This document shows, piece after piece, positions 28,594 to 39,339 of a stretch of DNA of 64,000 bases. The DNA is taken from assembly GCA_023138875.1 (NCBI GenBank), contig JAGLOO010000011.1:105396-169395 (forward strand), given 5' to 3'. This stretch comes from Bacteroidales bacterium. GTDB lineage: Bacteria > Bacteroidota > Bacteroidia > Bacteroidales > GCA-2748055. The notes beneath the pieces are model-generated. The model ran no database searches. It was not told the origin of the DNA and was given only the letters and a program-made list of their open reading frames with translations. The position numbers and the translations under genes were made by a program. Positions within the stretch are counted from its first letter, which is position 1, and each line of letters begins with the position of its first letter.

Positions 28594-31029
28594 ATGAAAT
28601 TCGGATATTTTAATGATAGCAGGAGAGAATATATAATTACCAATCCCAGAACACCTTACCCATGGATCAATTACCTGGGTTGCGAGGATTTTTATTCCAT
28701 CATTACCAACACGGCAGGGGGATATAGTTTCTATAAAGATGCCCGCTTAAGACGGATAACCCGGTACAGGTATAACAATGTACCTGTGGATGATGGGGGC
28801 AAATATTTTTATATCAATGAGAACGGGAAGGTGTGGTCGCCCGGGTGGAAACCGGTAAAAACCCCTCTCGATCGATATGAATGCCGGCATGGCCTGGGAT
28901 ATAGTGTAATCACAGGTGAGGTAGACGGGCTGGAAGCAGAGGTTCTCTATATGGTGCCCATTGGTTATCAGGGAGAGGTTCAGCGGGTAAAACTTAAGAA
29001 CAATAGTGACAGGAAGCGTTCATTCTCGCTTTTTTCATTTGTAGAATGGAGCCTGTGGGATGCACTGGATGATGCATCCAACTTCCAGCGGAATTTCTCT
29101 ACCGGGGAGGTTGAGATCGTTGGCTCCACCATTTACCATAAAACGGAGTTCCGTGAGCGTCGCGACCACTACGCTTTCTATACTGTCAATGAAGATCTGG
29201 AGGGTCTGGATACCGACCGTGAAGCCTTCCTGGGATTGTACAATGGATTTGATGCTCCCGATGCGGTAATGGAGTGCCAGTCACGCAATTCACATGCCCA
29301 TGGGTGGTCGCCCGTTGCGTCGCATCATCTGAAGATCGAACTGGAACCGGGTGAGGAAAAACAACTGGTTTTTGTTCTGGGTTACGTGGAAGTTCCTGTA
29401 AAAGAGAAATTCGCTGCGCACCAGGTGATCAATAAGGAACCCGCAGAGGAAATGATCAGCATGTTCAGGTCAGCCGGTGATGTGGACAGGGCTTTCACCG
29501 AACTGGGTAAATTCTGGGATGAACTGTTATCGGTCTACCAGCTTGAGCATCCGGAAGAGGAACTGAACAGGGCGGTGAATATCTGGAACCAGTACCAGTG
29601 CATGGTGACCTTCAATTTTAGCCGCAGCGCTTCCTTCTTTGAATCGGGGATTGGACGCGGCATGGGATTCAGGGATTCCAATCAGGACCTGATCGGATTT
29701 GTTCACCAGGTTCCCGGGCGGGCCAGGGAACGCATCATTGACATTGCATCCACCCAGTTTGAGGACGGGGGAGCCTATCACCAGTACCAGCCTCTGACCA
29801 AAAAGGGCAACGATGCAGTGGGTAGTAATTTTAATGATGATCCGCTCTGGCTGATTCTTTCAACAGATGAGTATATCAGGGAGACGGGTGACTGGAGCAT
29901 TCTGGATGAAATGGTTCCGTTTGATAACGATGAATCCAAAAAAGCCTCCCTGTTCGAGCACTTAAAAAGGTCGTTCTATCACGTGGTTAATACCCTGGGA
30001 CCCCACGGACTGCCGCTCATAGGACGGGCCGACTGGAACGATTGTCTGAACCTGAACTGTTTTTCGGAAACTCCCGGAGAGTCATTCCAAACCACAGAGA
30101 ACAGGGAAGGGGGCGTGGCTGAGTCGGTATTTATCGCAGGGATGTTTGTGCTCTATGGGGGTGCATTTGAACGGCTCTGCAGGAAGCTGGGTAAGAATAA
30201 TGAAGCAGATAAGGCTGCCGGGCATATAGCAGCAATGAAAAAGGTGGTTGACCTGCATGGATGGGATGGCGAATGGTTCATCCGGGCCTATGACCATTTT
30301 GGGGAAAAGGTGGGGAGTAAGGAGTGTGAGGAGGGAAAGATCTTCATTGAATCCCAGGGCATGTGTATTATGGCCGGCATCGGTCTTGATGATGGTCGCG
30401 CCAGGAAAACACTTGATGCTGTGAACGAACGCCTGGATTGTGAATATGGGATCGTTCTGAACAATCCTGCTTTTACAACATATATTGTTAAATACGGGGA
30501 GATCAGTTCCTACCCGGAAGGCTATAAGGAAAATGCAGGGATCTTTTGCCATAATAATCCATGGATCATGATCGCTGAAACACTCACCGGAAACGGGAAT
30601 GCCGCATGGCAGTACTTCAGGAAGATCTGTCCGACTTACCTGGAAGAGATCAGTGACCTTCATAAAACGGAACCTTATGTCTATTCCCAGATGATTGCAG
30701 GCAAAGATGCCCATAAACCCGGTGAGGCCAAAAACAGCTGGTTAACCGGAACGGCTGCATGGAATTTCTATGCCATTTCCCAGTACATTCTTGGCATCAG
30801 ACCTGATTTTGATGGTTTGCTCATTGATCCTGTTATTCCGGAGCAATGGGGAGGGTACCGTGTGACCCGGAAATTCAGAGGCGTCACATACCATATCGAG
30901 GTCTCGAATCCCGATCACGTTTCAAAAGGCGTGAAGGCGGTTCTTCTGAATGGCGAGAGGTTATCCGGTTCACTGGTCCCTATCTGTGAAGAAGGAAGCA
31001 CCCAGGAGGTGAAGGTGGTTATGGGGTAG
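28594..31029 (+). CDS. GH94-family glycoside phosphorylase (cellobiose phosphorylase-like)
   Basis: [29 protein letters not shown] start and [55 protein letters not shown] typical of GH94; ATG at 28594 preferred to the upstream TTG. Confidence 0.92.
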   Translation: MKFGYFNDSRREYIITNPRTPYPWINYLGCEDFYSIITNTAGGYSFYKDARLRRITRYRYNNVPVDDGGKYFYINENGKVWSPGWKPVKTPLDRYECRHGLGYSVITGEVDGLEAEVLYMVPIGYQGEVQRVKLKNNSDRKRSFSLFSFVEWSLWDALDDASNFQRNFSTGEVEIVGSTIYHKTEFRERRDHYAFYTVNEDLEGLDTDREAFLGLYNGFDAPDAVMECQSRNSHAHGWSPVASHHLKIELEPGEEKQLVFVLGYVEVPVKEKFAAHQVINKEPAEEMISMFRSAGDVDRAFTELGKFWDELLSVYQLEHPEEELNRAVNIWNQYQCMVTFNFSRSASFFESGIGRGMGFRDSNQDLIGFVHQVPGRARERIIDIASTQFEDGGAYHQYQPLTKKGNDAVGSNFNDDPLWLILSTDEYIRETGDWSILDEMVPFDNDESKKASLFEHLKRSFYHVVNTLGPHGLPLIGRADWNDCLNLNCFSETPGESFQTTENREGGVAESVFIAGMFVLYGGAFERLCRKLGKNNEADKAAGHIAAMKKVVDLHGWDGEWFIRAYDHFGEKVGSKECEEGKIFIESQGMCIMAGIGLDDGRARKTLDAVNERLDCEYGIVLNNPAFTTYIVKYGEISSYPEGYKENAGIFCHNNPWIMIAETLTGNGNAAWQYFRKICPTYLEEISDLHKTEPYVYSQMIAGKDAHKPGEAKNSWLTGTAAWNFYAISQYILGIRPDFDGLLIDPVIPEQWGGYRVTRKFRGVTYHIEVSNPDHVSKGVKAVLLNGERLSGSLVPICEEGSTQEVKVVMG

Positions 31030-31056
31030 CAACTCTTTTGCTTTGCAGTCCCTTGG

Positions 31057-32232
31057 TTAGAGCGCCTTGTTTTTATTAATCAACTGGTTAATAGCCTGTA
31101 CGGAAGCGGCTGACCGAAGTTGGTCCTCAGGGGTATTGATGCAGTAATCCACCAACTGTTCGATGGTGGAAGTGGCCACATGCATGCGTGTATCGGAGGA
31201 AGCATAGTAGATGAATACCTTGCCATCCTCATCAGCGATCCACCCATTGGTAAAGAGTACATTGGATACATCGCCCACACGTTCGTCCTGTAAGGGTCCC
31301 ATGAAAAGTCCACTGGGTTTATGGATCACCTTTGAGGGATCATCCAGTGCAGTCATAAACATATACAGGGTGTACCTCAAACCCGCAGCGCAATTGCGGA
31401 CACCGTGGGCAAGGTTCAGCCAGCCCTTGTCCGTTTTTATGGGTACAGGACCCTGCCCGTTCTTTAACTCATAAATGGTATGGTACCTCTTTGGATCCAT
31501 GATATTCTCTTCCTTCACTTCGGCATTGATCATTGATTCTGACAATCCGAAGGCGATACCTCCTCCTTTTCCGGTATCGATAAAACCATCCTGGGGACGG
31601 GTATAAAATGCATACTTTCCGTCAATAAATTCTGGATGAAGTACTACGTTCCTTTGCTGTCCTCCATAGGTGATCAGGTCGGGCAAACGTTCCCACTCCA
31701 CCAGGTCTTTGGTCCGGGCGATGCCGGCAGCAGCCAGCGCGCTGCTGGTATCCCCTGCAGGAGCATCCGGATCTTTTCTCTCTGTACAGAATACTCCGTA
31801 TATATGTCCATCCTCATGTTGGGTTAACCGCAAATCATAAACATTGGTATCGGGATCTTCGGTTTCGGGCATGGTAAGGGGTCGCTCCCAGAATCTGAAA
31901 TTATCTATTCCGTTAGGGCTCTCCGCGATGGCAAAAAATGATTTCCGATCATTTCCTTCACCTCTCACTGCCACCAGATATTTCCCGTTCCACTTGATGG
32001 CGCCGGAATTCATGGCCGCATTGAATCCGATCCGTTCCATAAAGTATGGATTGGTTTCCGGATTAAAGTCAAAACGCCACTCCAAGGGAAAATGGTCCCG
32101 GGTCAAAATTGGATTTTTGTACCGGTTGAAGATCCCGTTCACGCTGAAAAGTTGCTCATTTTTTCTTGATATCAACGCCTCATGTTTCTTTCTGATGGTG
32201 TCCATGCGTTCCTGAAACAATTTCTCTTTCAT
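31057..32232 (-). CDS. GH130-family phosphorylase, 4-O-beta-D-mannosyl-D-glucose phosphorylase-like
   Basis: NPYFMERIGFNAAMNSGAIKWNGKYLVAVRGEGNDRKSFFAIAESPNGIDNFRFW, GGQQRNVVLHPEFIDGKYAFYTRPQDGFIDTGKGGG, HGVRNCAAGLRYTLYMFMTALDDP, YYASSDTRMHVATSTIE. Confidence 0.95.
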   Translation of the reverse strand: MKEKLFQERMDTIRKKHEALISRKNEQLFSVNGIFNRYKNPILTRDHFPLEWRFDFNPETNPYFMERIGFNAAMNSGAIKWNGKYLVAVRGEGNDRKSFFAIAESPNGIDNFRFWERPLTMPETEDPDTNVYDLRLTQHEDGHIYGVFCTERKDPDAPAGDTSSALAAAGIARTKDLVEWERLPDLITYGGQQRNVVLHPEFIDGKYAFYTRPQDGFIDTGKGGGIAFGLSESMINAEVKEENIMDPKRYHTIYELKNGQGPVPIKTDKGWLNLAHGVRNCAAGLRYTLYMFMTALDDPSKVIHKPSGLFMGPLQDERVGDVSNVLFTNGWIADEDGKVFIYYASSDTRMHVATSTIEQLVDYCINTPEDQLRSAASVQAINQLINKNKAL

Positions 32233-32260
32233 CTTATTCTTTTTTTTTTATTATTTTGCG

Positions 32261-33463
32261 CTAGCAGGATTCAATTCTGCGGCTCAATTCCATGCAGGCC
32301 CGGCCATTGTGGTAGGGGCATTTCCAGAAACCGGCTTTTTCTTTTTCTGTATTGGGCTTGCCTTCCCTGTTCACGCTCCAGTACCATTCACCGTATTTAC
32401 GGTCAATGATCTTATCCTGAATAAACTTCCAGCTATTGATGGTTTTCCGGGCGAATTCTTCATCGCCCGACAGCTGGAATGCGTTGAAATAGCCCACCAT
32501 CGCTTCTGCTTGTGGCCACCAGTGCTTATCCGTATCAAGCCTGTTTTCCAGGGGAAATAGCTCATAGAACAGGCCATGGTCACTGTCCAGACCCATAAAA
32601 TTCTTACGGGCCATGTTCACAGCTACCTGTTCGGTTTTCTCAATCAGATCCGACTGTCCCAGAACTTCTGCTGCTTCGTGAAGCAACCAGGAGCATTCAA
32701 TATCGTGCCCGTAAGAAATTAAAGATGATTTCAGGTTCCAGTCGTCATCAAAAAAGAGATTCAGGTGATGTGTCTCCGGGTCAACAAATTTTTCGATAAA
32801 GAGAACAATGATATTTTTCAGGGCACGTTCCAGCCGGTGGTCTTTCCATACCCTGTAAAGGTTTGTATAGGCCTCCAGGATATGGAGGTGGGTATTCATG
32901 GTTTTGCTCTCATTGTCATCTTTTTCACTGAGTCGAAGATCAGCGACAGGTGTCCAGTCCCTCGCCAGGGCCTCGGTATACCCATTTCTTTCCGGGTCCA
33001 GAGCATGGGCTTCGATCTCTTCAAACAGTGTAATGGCCGTTTTAAGCGCCTGTTCATTCCCGCAGGCCTGCCGGTACTCTGTCATGGCGTAGATCACAAA
33101 GGCTATGGCGTAGATCTGCTTCCGCGAGTTGGCAACTTCTCCTTTATAGTCGAGTTCCCAGAAAACACCGCCAAGTTCCCTGTCCATAAAATAGTCCTGG
33201 ATATATTGGTAGGCCCTTTCGGCCGTTTCCAGGTAGGCCTGTTCCCCGTACATCCTGTATGCGGCAGCAAAGGTCCAGAGAATGCGCGCATTCATGATGG
33301 CCCCTTTGTTCGCTTTCTCCAGGGTCTGGTTAAAGTGTGTGACATGACCGTGAAATCCCCCATATGCGTGATCCGGGGTATACTTCATCCAGAATGACAG
33401 GATGTTCGATTCCAACTCCTGTTCAAGTTCTTTCTTCAGTCTCCTGAACTGACCTGTGATCAT
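32261..33463 (-). CDS. AGE-family epimerase, cellobiose/mannobiose 2-epimerase-like
   Basis: NILSFWMKYTPDHAYGGFHGHV, GAIMNARILWTFAAAYR, YGHDIECSWLLHEAAE, KHWWPQAEAMVGYFNAFQ, WKCPYHNGRACMEL. Confidence 0.93.
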   Translation of the reverse strand: MITGQFRRLKKELEQELESNILSFWMKYTPDHAYGGFHGHVTHFNQTLEKANKGAIMNARILWTFAAAYRMYGEQAYLETAERAYQYIQDYFMDRELGGVFWELDYKGEVANSRKQIYAIAFVIYAMTEYRQACGNEQALKTAITLFEEIEAHALDPERNGYTEALARDWTPVADLRLSEKDDNESKTMNTHLHILEAYTNLYRVWKDHRLERALKNIIVLFIEKFVDPETHHLNLFFDDDWNLKSSLISYGHDIECSWLLHEAAEVLGQSDLIEKTEQVAVNMARKNFMGLDSDHGLFYELFPLENRLDTDKHWWPQAEAMVGYFNAFQLSGDEEFARKTINSWKFIQDKIIDRKYGEWYWSVNREGKPNTEKEKAGFWKCPYHNGRACMELSRRIESC

Positions 33464-35298
33464 TTTGCGGCCGGCCTCTCATCCGGCAGCCTGTCCCACC
33501 ACGTCTTCTTCATAATGATAAAACAAACCACGATAATAGCGATGGAGATACTTAGTGGTAACATTTTTTTCAGAACAATATAGATGGGGAAAATGACTAG
33601 GGCGGTCTGGGCAATGATGCCTACCAGGATGTTGAACATATCCCTCCTGAAGTCGGCATTTTTTCTGAAGCTGGGATCTTCGGCAACCACCTTATCGTGG
33701 ATGGGTTTCCAGAAGCCCCAAGGTCTGACATTCTTATAGAAGTTCTTTAAAGTCTCTTCATCCGTTGGAGGTGAGGTATAGGTGCCGATCAGACATCCGG
33801 CCAGAGAGATCACAAGAATGAGGGGGAAATAGTAGAGATCGAGTGTATCGAAAACGGATGGGAAGATGAGGGCCGGGATGATCCCTGAAACCATGCCCCA
33901 GAAAAATCCCGAACCGTTGAACCGCCACCAGTACCATTTCAAAATATTGGCAGCCATATAACTGCCCCAGAGGGCGGAGACGATCCATTGAAGGATGCTG
34001 TTCACATCCAGGGCAAAGATCCCAAATACAATACTGATGGCCACCACTACGATCCCGGAGATGTAATTGGTACGGCTTACCTGTTTCCTGGAAGCATTGG
34101 GTTTAATGTACTTGATATAGACATCATTGACAATGTAGGCCTGGGCTGCATTCAGTGTGCCCGCAAAGGTCGACATGAATGCTGCCAGCAATCCGGCCAG
34201 GAGCAGTCCCATCATCCCGACCGGTACGAACTGACTGATGGCCGAAGGAAGGATCTGTTCAAAATCGATTCTGCCACCCACCATCAGGTCGAGCTGGTCA
34301 TAGAACACCAGTCCCAGTACCGCAAATCCGGTGATCATGAAATACCTTGTTGGCATCAGCACCACAGAAACAAATCCGGACATCTTGGCGGCATCTTTGG
34401 GAGATTTGGTGGAGAGGATCTTCTGCATGTCATAGTTGGGAGCCGGACCAGCAGCACTTACCAGGATCCCTTTGAAAAGCATCATGGAAAAGAAGATACT
34501 GAACAGGGAATACCCGTCGCTGGCAATCTTGTCATTCACTTCATCAATGATCCCTGTCCAGTTCATATCCAGCCTGACTCCGAAAAAGGGATTCATCCAG
34601 CCATCGGGTACATTCAAGGGGTGGACAGACAGGGCATTCATTGCAATGACGCCAATGACAATGGCAGAGATGGTCATGATGGTATACTGGATCACATCTG
34701 CCCAAACGATGCTGGTCATTCCGCCAAGGATGGCATAGAACATGGCGAATAGGGTAAAGACGATCCCATACATATGGGCTACATATTGGGGAGCCACCTC
34801 AAAAGGAATGTAGGGGGAGACTATTTCCCAGGGGATAAAGATCTCCACAAATTTACCCAGGCCGATGAATCCGTAGGCAAGAAACCCAAGGCAGCTGATC
34901 AGTGCAAATACGATGACGACCCCATGTGAAAGCTTCCCGTCCTTCCCTGAACCAAATCTGGTTCCGATCCACTCGGCTCCTGTGGTGGCATTGGAGCGGC
35001 GCAGCCATATGGATAGGAATACCATGAGAAAGATCTGGTTAAACACAGGCCATAGCCAGGGTATCCAGATGCTTTTTAAACCATATACAAAAGCCAGTGT
35101 AACCAGCCACATGGTTCCGGAGATATCAAACATTCCGGAGGCATTGCTGAGTCCCAGCATGTACCAGGGGAGCTTGTTGCCGCCCAGCATGTAGGCAGTT
35201 TTGTCTTTTTGCGCACGTTTCTTTAGTAACAGGCCTATCACAATGGTCGATGCGAGGTAGGCACAGATGATAAGGATGTCGATGGGGGTAAGTTTCAT
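33460..35298 (-). CDS. Sodium:solute symporter (SSS family), probable disaccharide/sugar symporter
   Basis: Multi-TM SSS protein: MLGGNKLPWYMLGLSNASGMFDISGTMW, GGMTSIVWADVIQYTIM, AAFMSTFAGTLNAAQAYIVNDVY; 4-bp overlap with epimerase gene. Confidence 0.94.
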   Translation of the reverse strand: MKLTPIDILIICAYLASTIVIGLLLKKRAQKDKTAYMLGGNKLPWYMLGLSNASGMFDISGTMWLVTLAFVYGLKSIWIPWLWPVFNQIFLMVFLSIWLRRSNATTGAEWIGTRFGSGKDGKLSHGVVIVFALISCLGFLAYGFIGLGKFVEIFIPWEIVSPYIPFEVAPQYVAHMYGIVFTLFAMFYAILGGMTSIVWADVIQYTIMTISAIVIGVIAMNALSVHPLNVPDGWMNPFFGVRLDMNWTGIIDEVNDKIASDGYSLFSIFFSMMLFKGILVSAAGPAPNYDMQKILSTKSPKDAAKMSGFVSVVLMPTRYFMITGFAVLGLVFYDQLDLMVGGRIDFEQILPSAISQFVPVGMMGLLLAGLLAAFMSTFAGTLNAAQAYIVNDVYIKYIKPNASRKQVSRTNYISGIVVVAISIVFGIFALDVNSILQWIVSALWGSYMAANILKWYWWRFNGSGFFWGMVSGIIPALIFPSVFDTLDLYYFPLILVISLAGCLIGTYTSPPTDEETLKNFYKNVRPWGFWKPIHDKVVAEDPSFRKNADFRRDMFNILVGIIAQTALVIFPIYIVLKKMLPLSISIAIIVVCFIIMKKTWWDRLPDERPAAK

Positions 35299-35316
35299 GT
35301 GTAGGCTTAAGCAGAG

Positions 35317-36468
35317 TTATTGGATGTAAAGATCGGGTAGTTCTGAAAGTGATAACATCAGGCTGTCATTCATAAATTTGATAAAATCCGGAGCGCTGGT
35401 ATGTCCCGGGTAGGGGGCATAGAAATGGTCCGGCCGGCCGTTTCGCCAGAACAGGATCCATGCTGCTTTCCGGGTTGAGGTGTTGGTCTTCAGGGTAGAC
35501 AACACAACATCGGTAAACCATACCGGGTTGGGAATGGCTTCCAGTCCGGTTTCAGAAATGGTCATGAGTTTCGCATGGGCAGTGGACAGGGAGTCCAGTG
35601 TTTCCAGCATGAATACAGTCTGATGAGTCGCTTCTTTTCTATTGAGTCCTTTGTAATCGTCAAATCCCATCACATCCACATAGTCGTCGCCCGGGTAAAA
35701 GGTCATATACTCCTGGGTTGAAGTAAAAAGGTCTGTAGAATATGCAATGATCAGGTGATGAAGCTGTTTCTCATTTCTGAGATAATCAATTGTGAATCGG
35801 AACAGTTCTATATAGCTGTCGGGAGTACAGGATTTGGTGCCCCACCAGAACCATCCGCCATTCATCTCATGGAACGGGCGGAAGATCACAGGTATGGGGA
35901 GCCCGTCGTTGGTTTTCAGGCTGGAGAAGAATTCAGCAGCCAGATCCAGTTTTTCCAGGTAGGTTTCGTGTGCACTCCCCCCGGGAAGCACTGCGTCCAC
36001 GCAGGGAGCAATGTCCCAGCTACTTCCTCCCGATGCATAATTCCGCATGTGCCAGCTGTAAGTGTTGATCCCTCCATTATTAAAAGCTGAGATGGCCCAC
36101 TGCTTCATCTCGCTGAAGGGTACTCCGTCAATATTTTCAGTATCACCCATGTGTCCCAGGTCCCATCCAAACACTGCCGGATGATCTCCGGATACATCAT
36201 GGATATCGGTCCGGAATTCATCGCCTTTCCAGCCCATACCATAGGCCAGCGCATCCTGGTGGCCCAGGAGGACATGGTCGTTTGAGAGTTGGTACAGGTT
36301 GTAATAGAGTGAGCTGGCCATGGGAGTGGCCAGGGTATCGCTTAAAGCTATTGTTGACACATTCTCCGCGATTTCATTCTGGCTTTGCGTGTCTGTTCCG
36401 GATGTACAGGAGGAAAGAACCACCAGGATGAGCAGAAATAGACCGATTATCCTGAACATGGAAATCAA
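35317..36468 (-). CDS. GH26-family beta-mannanase lipoprotein
   Basis: Lipobox LVVLSSCTSG; GH26 motifs LLGHQDALAYGMGW, PVIFRPFHEMNGGWFWWG (acid/base Glu), MTISETGLEAIPNPVWF (nucleophile Glu). Confidence 0.94.
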   Translation of the reverse strand: MISMFRIIGLFLLILVVLSSCTSGTDTQSQNEIAENVSTIALSDTLATPMASSLYYNLYQLSNDHVLLGHQDALAYGMGWKGDEFRTDIHDVSGDHPAVFGWDLGHMGDTENIDGVPFSEMKQWAISAFNNGGINTYSWHMRNYASGGSSWDIAPCVDAVLPGGSAHETYLEKLDLAAEFFSSLKTNDGLPIPVIFRPFHEMNGGWFWWGTKSCTPDSYIELFRFTIDYLRNEKQLHHLIIAYSTDLFTSTQEYMTFYPGDDYVDVMGFDDYKGLNRKEATHQTVFMLETLDSLSTAHAKLMTISETGLEAIPNPVWFTDVVLSTLKTNTSTRKAAWILFWRNGRPDHFYAPYPGHTSAPDFIKFMNDSLMLSLSELPDLYIQ

Positions 36469-36498
36469 GGGTTGGTTACAGCGGGTAAAAATATCATT

Positions 36499-37776
36499 TT
36501 AATGCGAAAGTAAAAATGCGCGTCCGTAGGTAAGCCGGCGCCAGATCCATTCAAGTGGTCCGAATCTGAAATACTTTAGCCAGAGGGGACTGAAAATGAG
36601 CTGGAATAGCCAGATGCCTGCAACCAGGTAGTACAGCTCATAACGCTGCCACTGCCCATACTGCCTGAATGCGATGAAAACGATGGTAGCAATGAACGAA
36701 TGCATCACATAGTTGGTGAGTGCCATCCTTCCCACAGCTGCAATGGCCCGTTTCAGTACCTTCAGGAAGTTCAGTTTGATACAGATCATAATGAGACCCA
36801 CATGACCCATTGTCAGAGTAAGCCTGCCAAGGTCATAGGTTTGATTGAGCCGGAAGTATGTGATGAGATCAAATTGCGACTGGATATATGTTGTTGTTTC
36901 GTACCAGTTCACAGGGATGCCGATTCCATATCCCAGCAGTACCATCAGGCCGTAGAACCGGTACTTCTTTTCGCCATGAAAGATCCGCCACCTGAAAAGG
37001 GCCATGCCAAGCAGCATCATGCTCAGTGCATCCAGGAACCCGTTTCGGTAAAAGTATTCTGTCTGCATGAAACGGACATAGGGAGCCATGGTTTTGAATG
37101 CCGGGAAGTATCCCGAACGCATGGATGAGATGACCCGTTCCCTGGATGCGGCATCCGGTTTATAGGAGGCCAGTTTATAATACCATGTGTTCATGCTTTC
37201 GTACTGGTCTGCCGTGATCTCTTCCCCACCGGCAAGCATTTCTTCTGCAACAATAGTTTCCTCATAGATTCTTTTAACATCATGGTAATCAGCTATTTTG
37301 ATCAACACCAGAACCATTATAAGGAAAGCGGAGAATAGGACCAGCCTTGCAGGAGGGACTTTCCTGACCGGGAACAGGAAAAGGCCTACAATACCGTAAT
37401 AAAAGAGGACTTCACCCGGAAAGATGAGGAAATAAGCATGAATGATGCCAAACAGGATGAGCCAGATGGTCCTCCGGTACCAGGCATTCGCAATTTCCAG
37501 TCCACCGCCTTTCTCCTCTTTGACAGCCGTAAACAGGATCACTCCTGCTCCAAACAGCATGCTGAAGATGCCCCGCATGGTCCCTTCGATCAGCAGGTTG
37601 TTGATGAAGAAGATCCGCAGGTTCCATCCGGAGTCTCCACCATGTCCGGATGGATCCCAGTATGCAGGATCGGGCAGGGAAAGACTCACCACATTCATCA
37701 ACAGGATACCGAGAAGTGCAACACCCCTGAGGACATCCACCGAGTTGATCCGTTCTTGTGCTCGAACTGGTTCCAT
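36499..37776 (-). CDS. DUF418-family multi-pass membrane protein
   Basis: RINSVDVLRGVALLGILLMNVVSLSLP; C-terminal RMALTNYVMHSFIATI...QLIFSPLWLKYFRFGPLEWIWRRLTYGR. Confidence 0.92.
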   Translation of the reverse strand: MEPVRAQERINSVDVLRGVALLGILLMNVVSLSLPDPAYWDPSGHGGDSGWNLRIFFINNLLIEGTMRGIFSMLFGAGVILFTAVKEEKGGGLEIANAWYRRTIWLILFGIIHAYFLIFPGEVLFYYGIVGLFLFPVRKVPPARLVLFSAFLIMVLVLIKIADYHDVKRIYEETIVAEEMLAGGEEITADQYESMNTWYYKLASYKPDAASRERVISSMRSGYFPAFKTMAPYVRFMQTEYFYRNGFLDALSMMLLGMALFRWRIFHGEKKYRFYGLMVLLGYGIGIPVNWYETTTYIQSQFDLITYFRLNQTYDLGRLTLTMGHVGLIMICIKLNFLKVLKRAIAAVGRMALTNYVMHSFIATIVFIAFRQYGQWQRYELYYLVAGIWLFQLIFSPLWLKYFRFGPLEWIWRRLTYGRAFLLSH

Positions 37777-37816
37777 CTATTAAACGGGGAATTTCACGTC
37801 ATTGAAATTACAAAAA

Positions 37817-37853
37817 TATATGCCCCCTGGCAAAAAGAGCGCAGGGGCATATA
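37817..37853. promoter_or_regulatory. Strong hairpin (bulged 12-bp stem) in the divergent promoter region of DUF418/SSADH genes
   Basis: TATATGCCCC(C)TG-gcaaaaagagcg-CAGGGGCATATA, followed on the minus strand by ATTTTTG. Confidence 0.6.
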
Positions 37854-37944
37854 ATATACTTATCTATGAAAAACTGAGGATGTTTTGATAATCCCCTCGA
37901 TTCTCCTAAATTGCGTATTCCGAAAAAGTTAAGGTAAATCAAAC

Positions 37945-39303
37945 ATGTCTGTTCTTAAGAGTGTCAATCCGTATAACCCCTCCAGGATCGTGAATTATCC
38001 TCAGGTTACCGATATGAACCTGGTGGTGCTTTTGGGAAGGGCAAGGACAGCCTTTAAGACCTTCAGAAACACATCTTTTAAATACAGGGAACAGCTGATG
38101 ATGCGGGTTGGTTCCATCCTCAGGGACCGCAGCAGGGAATTTGCAGAATTGATTACCCGGGAAATGGGTAAGCCGGTGAATGAAGCAGAGGCTGAGGTCA
38201 GGAAATGTGCATGGGTTTGTGAGTTTTACGCTGAACATGCAGAGGAATTCCTGGAGAGGAGGATTGTGGAAACTGAAGCGGAAGAAAGCCAGGTAATTTA
38301 CCAGCCACTCGGACCAATCCTGGCCATCATGCCCTGGAATTTCCCATTCTGGCAGGTATTCCGGTTTGCGGCTCCCTCCCTGATGGCTGGCAATACGGCG
38401 CTGTTGAAGCATGCATCCAATGTACAGGGTTGTGCCCAGGCCATCGAGGAGATCTTCACAAAAGCGGGGAGCGAAGTGGGCGTTTTTCAGAACCTGGCCA
38501 TCAGTTCAGACCGTGTCGCCGGCGTGGTGGCTCATGAATACATCAAAGCGATAACACTAACAGGAAGTGAAACAGCCGGCATTGCGGTAGCATCAGAGGC
38601 TGGCAGACACCTGAAAAAGTGTGTACTGGAGCTGGGTGGGAACAATGCATTTGTAGTATTAAATGATGCAAACCAGGAGCTGGCTCTGAATATTGCCCTG
38701 TCGGCAAGATTGCAAAACGCGGGACAGAGCTGCATTGCAGCTAAACGTTTTATCCTGGAATCGTGGATCGCTGAAGACTTTGTTCCTCAACTTATGAAAC
38801 GTGTCGGACAACTTGTGGTTGGAGATCCCATGGAGGAGGAGACTGATATTGGCCCGCTTTCATCAGTAAAGCAGGCAGAGGAGGTGGAGAAGCAGGTAAA
38901 AGACTCGGTGGAGAAGGGTGCGAAATTGATTACCGGTGGTCACCGAAATGGTGCTTTTTATGAGCCCACCATCATCACAGGTGTGCAGCCCGGGATGCGG
39001 GTGTTTGATGAAGAGGTATTCGGACCGGTTTTTGCCGTTCTGGAGGCAGACTCGCCAGAGCATGCACTGGAGCTGTCCAACCAGTCCAGGTTCGGCCTGG
39101 GCCTTCAGGTTTTTACCCAATCTGAAAGTTCAGCTCAATTATTTATAGCAGGGGCTGATGAGGGGGCGGTGTTTATCAATGCCATGGTAAAATCGGATCC
39201 CAGGTTACCCTTTGGAGGGGTGAAGAACTCGGGATATGGCAGAGAGCTTTCTGTGGAAGGTATCCGGGAATTTGTAAACATTAAAACAATCTGGATAGAT
39301 TAG
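37945..39303 (+). CDS. NAD(P)-dependent aldehyde dehydrogenase, succinate-semialdehyde dehydrogenase-like
   Basis: ITREMGKPVNEAEAEVRKCAWVCEFYAEHAEEFL, PLGPILAIMPWNFPFWQVFRFAAPSLMAGNTALLKHA, VLELGGNNAFVVL, NAGQSCIAAKRFI. Confidence 0.95.
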   Translation: MSVLKSVNPYNPSRIVNYPQVTDMNLVVLLGRARTAFKTFRNTSFKYREQLMMRVGSILRDRSREFAELITREMGKPVNEAEAEVRKCAWVCEFYAEHAEEFLERRIVETEAEESQVIYQPLGPILAIMPWNFPFWQVFRFAAPSLMAGNTALLKHASNVQGCAQAIEEIFTKAGSEVGVFQNLAISSDRVAGVVAHEYIKAITLTGSETAGIAVASEAGRHLKKCVLELGGNNAFVVLNDANQELALNIALSARLQNAGQSCIAAKRFILESWIAEDFVPQLMKRVGQLVVGDPMEEETDIGPLSSVKQAEEVEKQVKDSVEKGAKLITGGHRNGAFYEPTIITGVQPGMRVFDEEVFGPVFAVLEADSPEHALELSNQSRFGLGLQVFTQSESSAQLFIAGADEGAVFINAMVKSDPRLPFGGVKNSGYGRELSVEGIREFVNIKTIWID

Positions 39304-39339
39304 GGGCGGATGCACTGTCAGAGAATAAATTATTAACAC

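Noticed and set aside
33988-34752. 254-aa plus-strand ORF (His/Asp-rich) opposite the SSS symporter
   Set aside because: Antisense to a strongly supported transporter; composition mirrors hydrophobic codons on the other strand.
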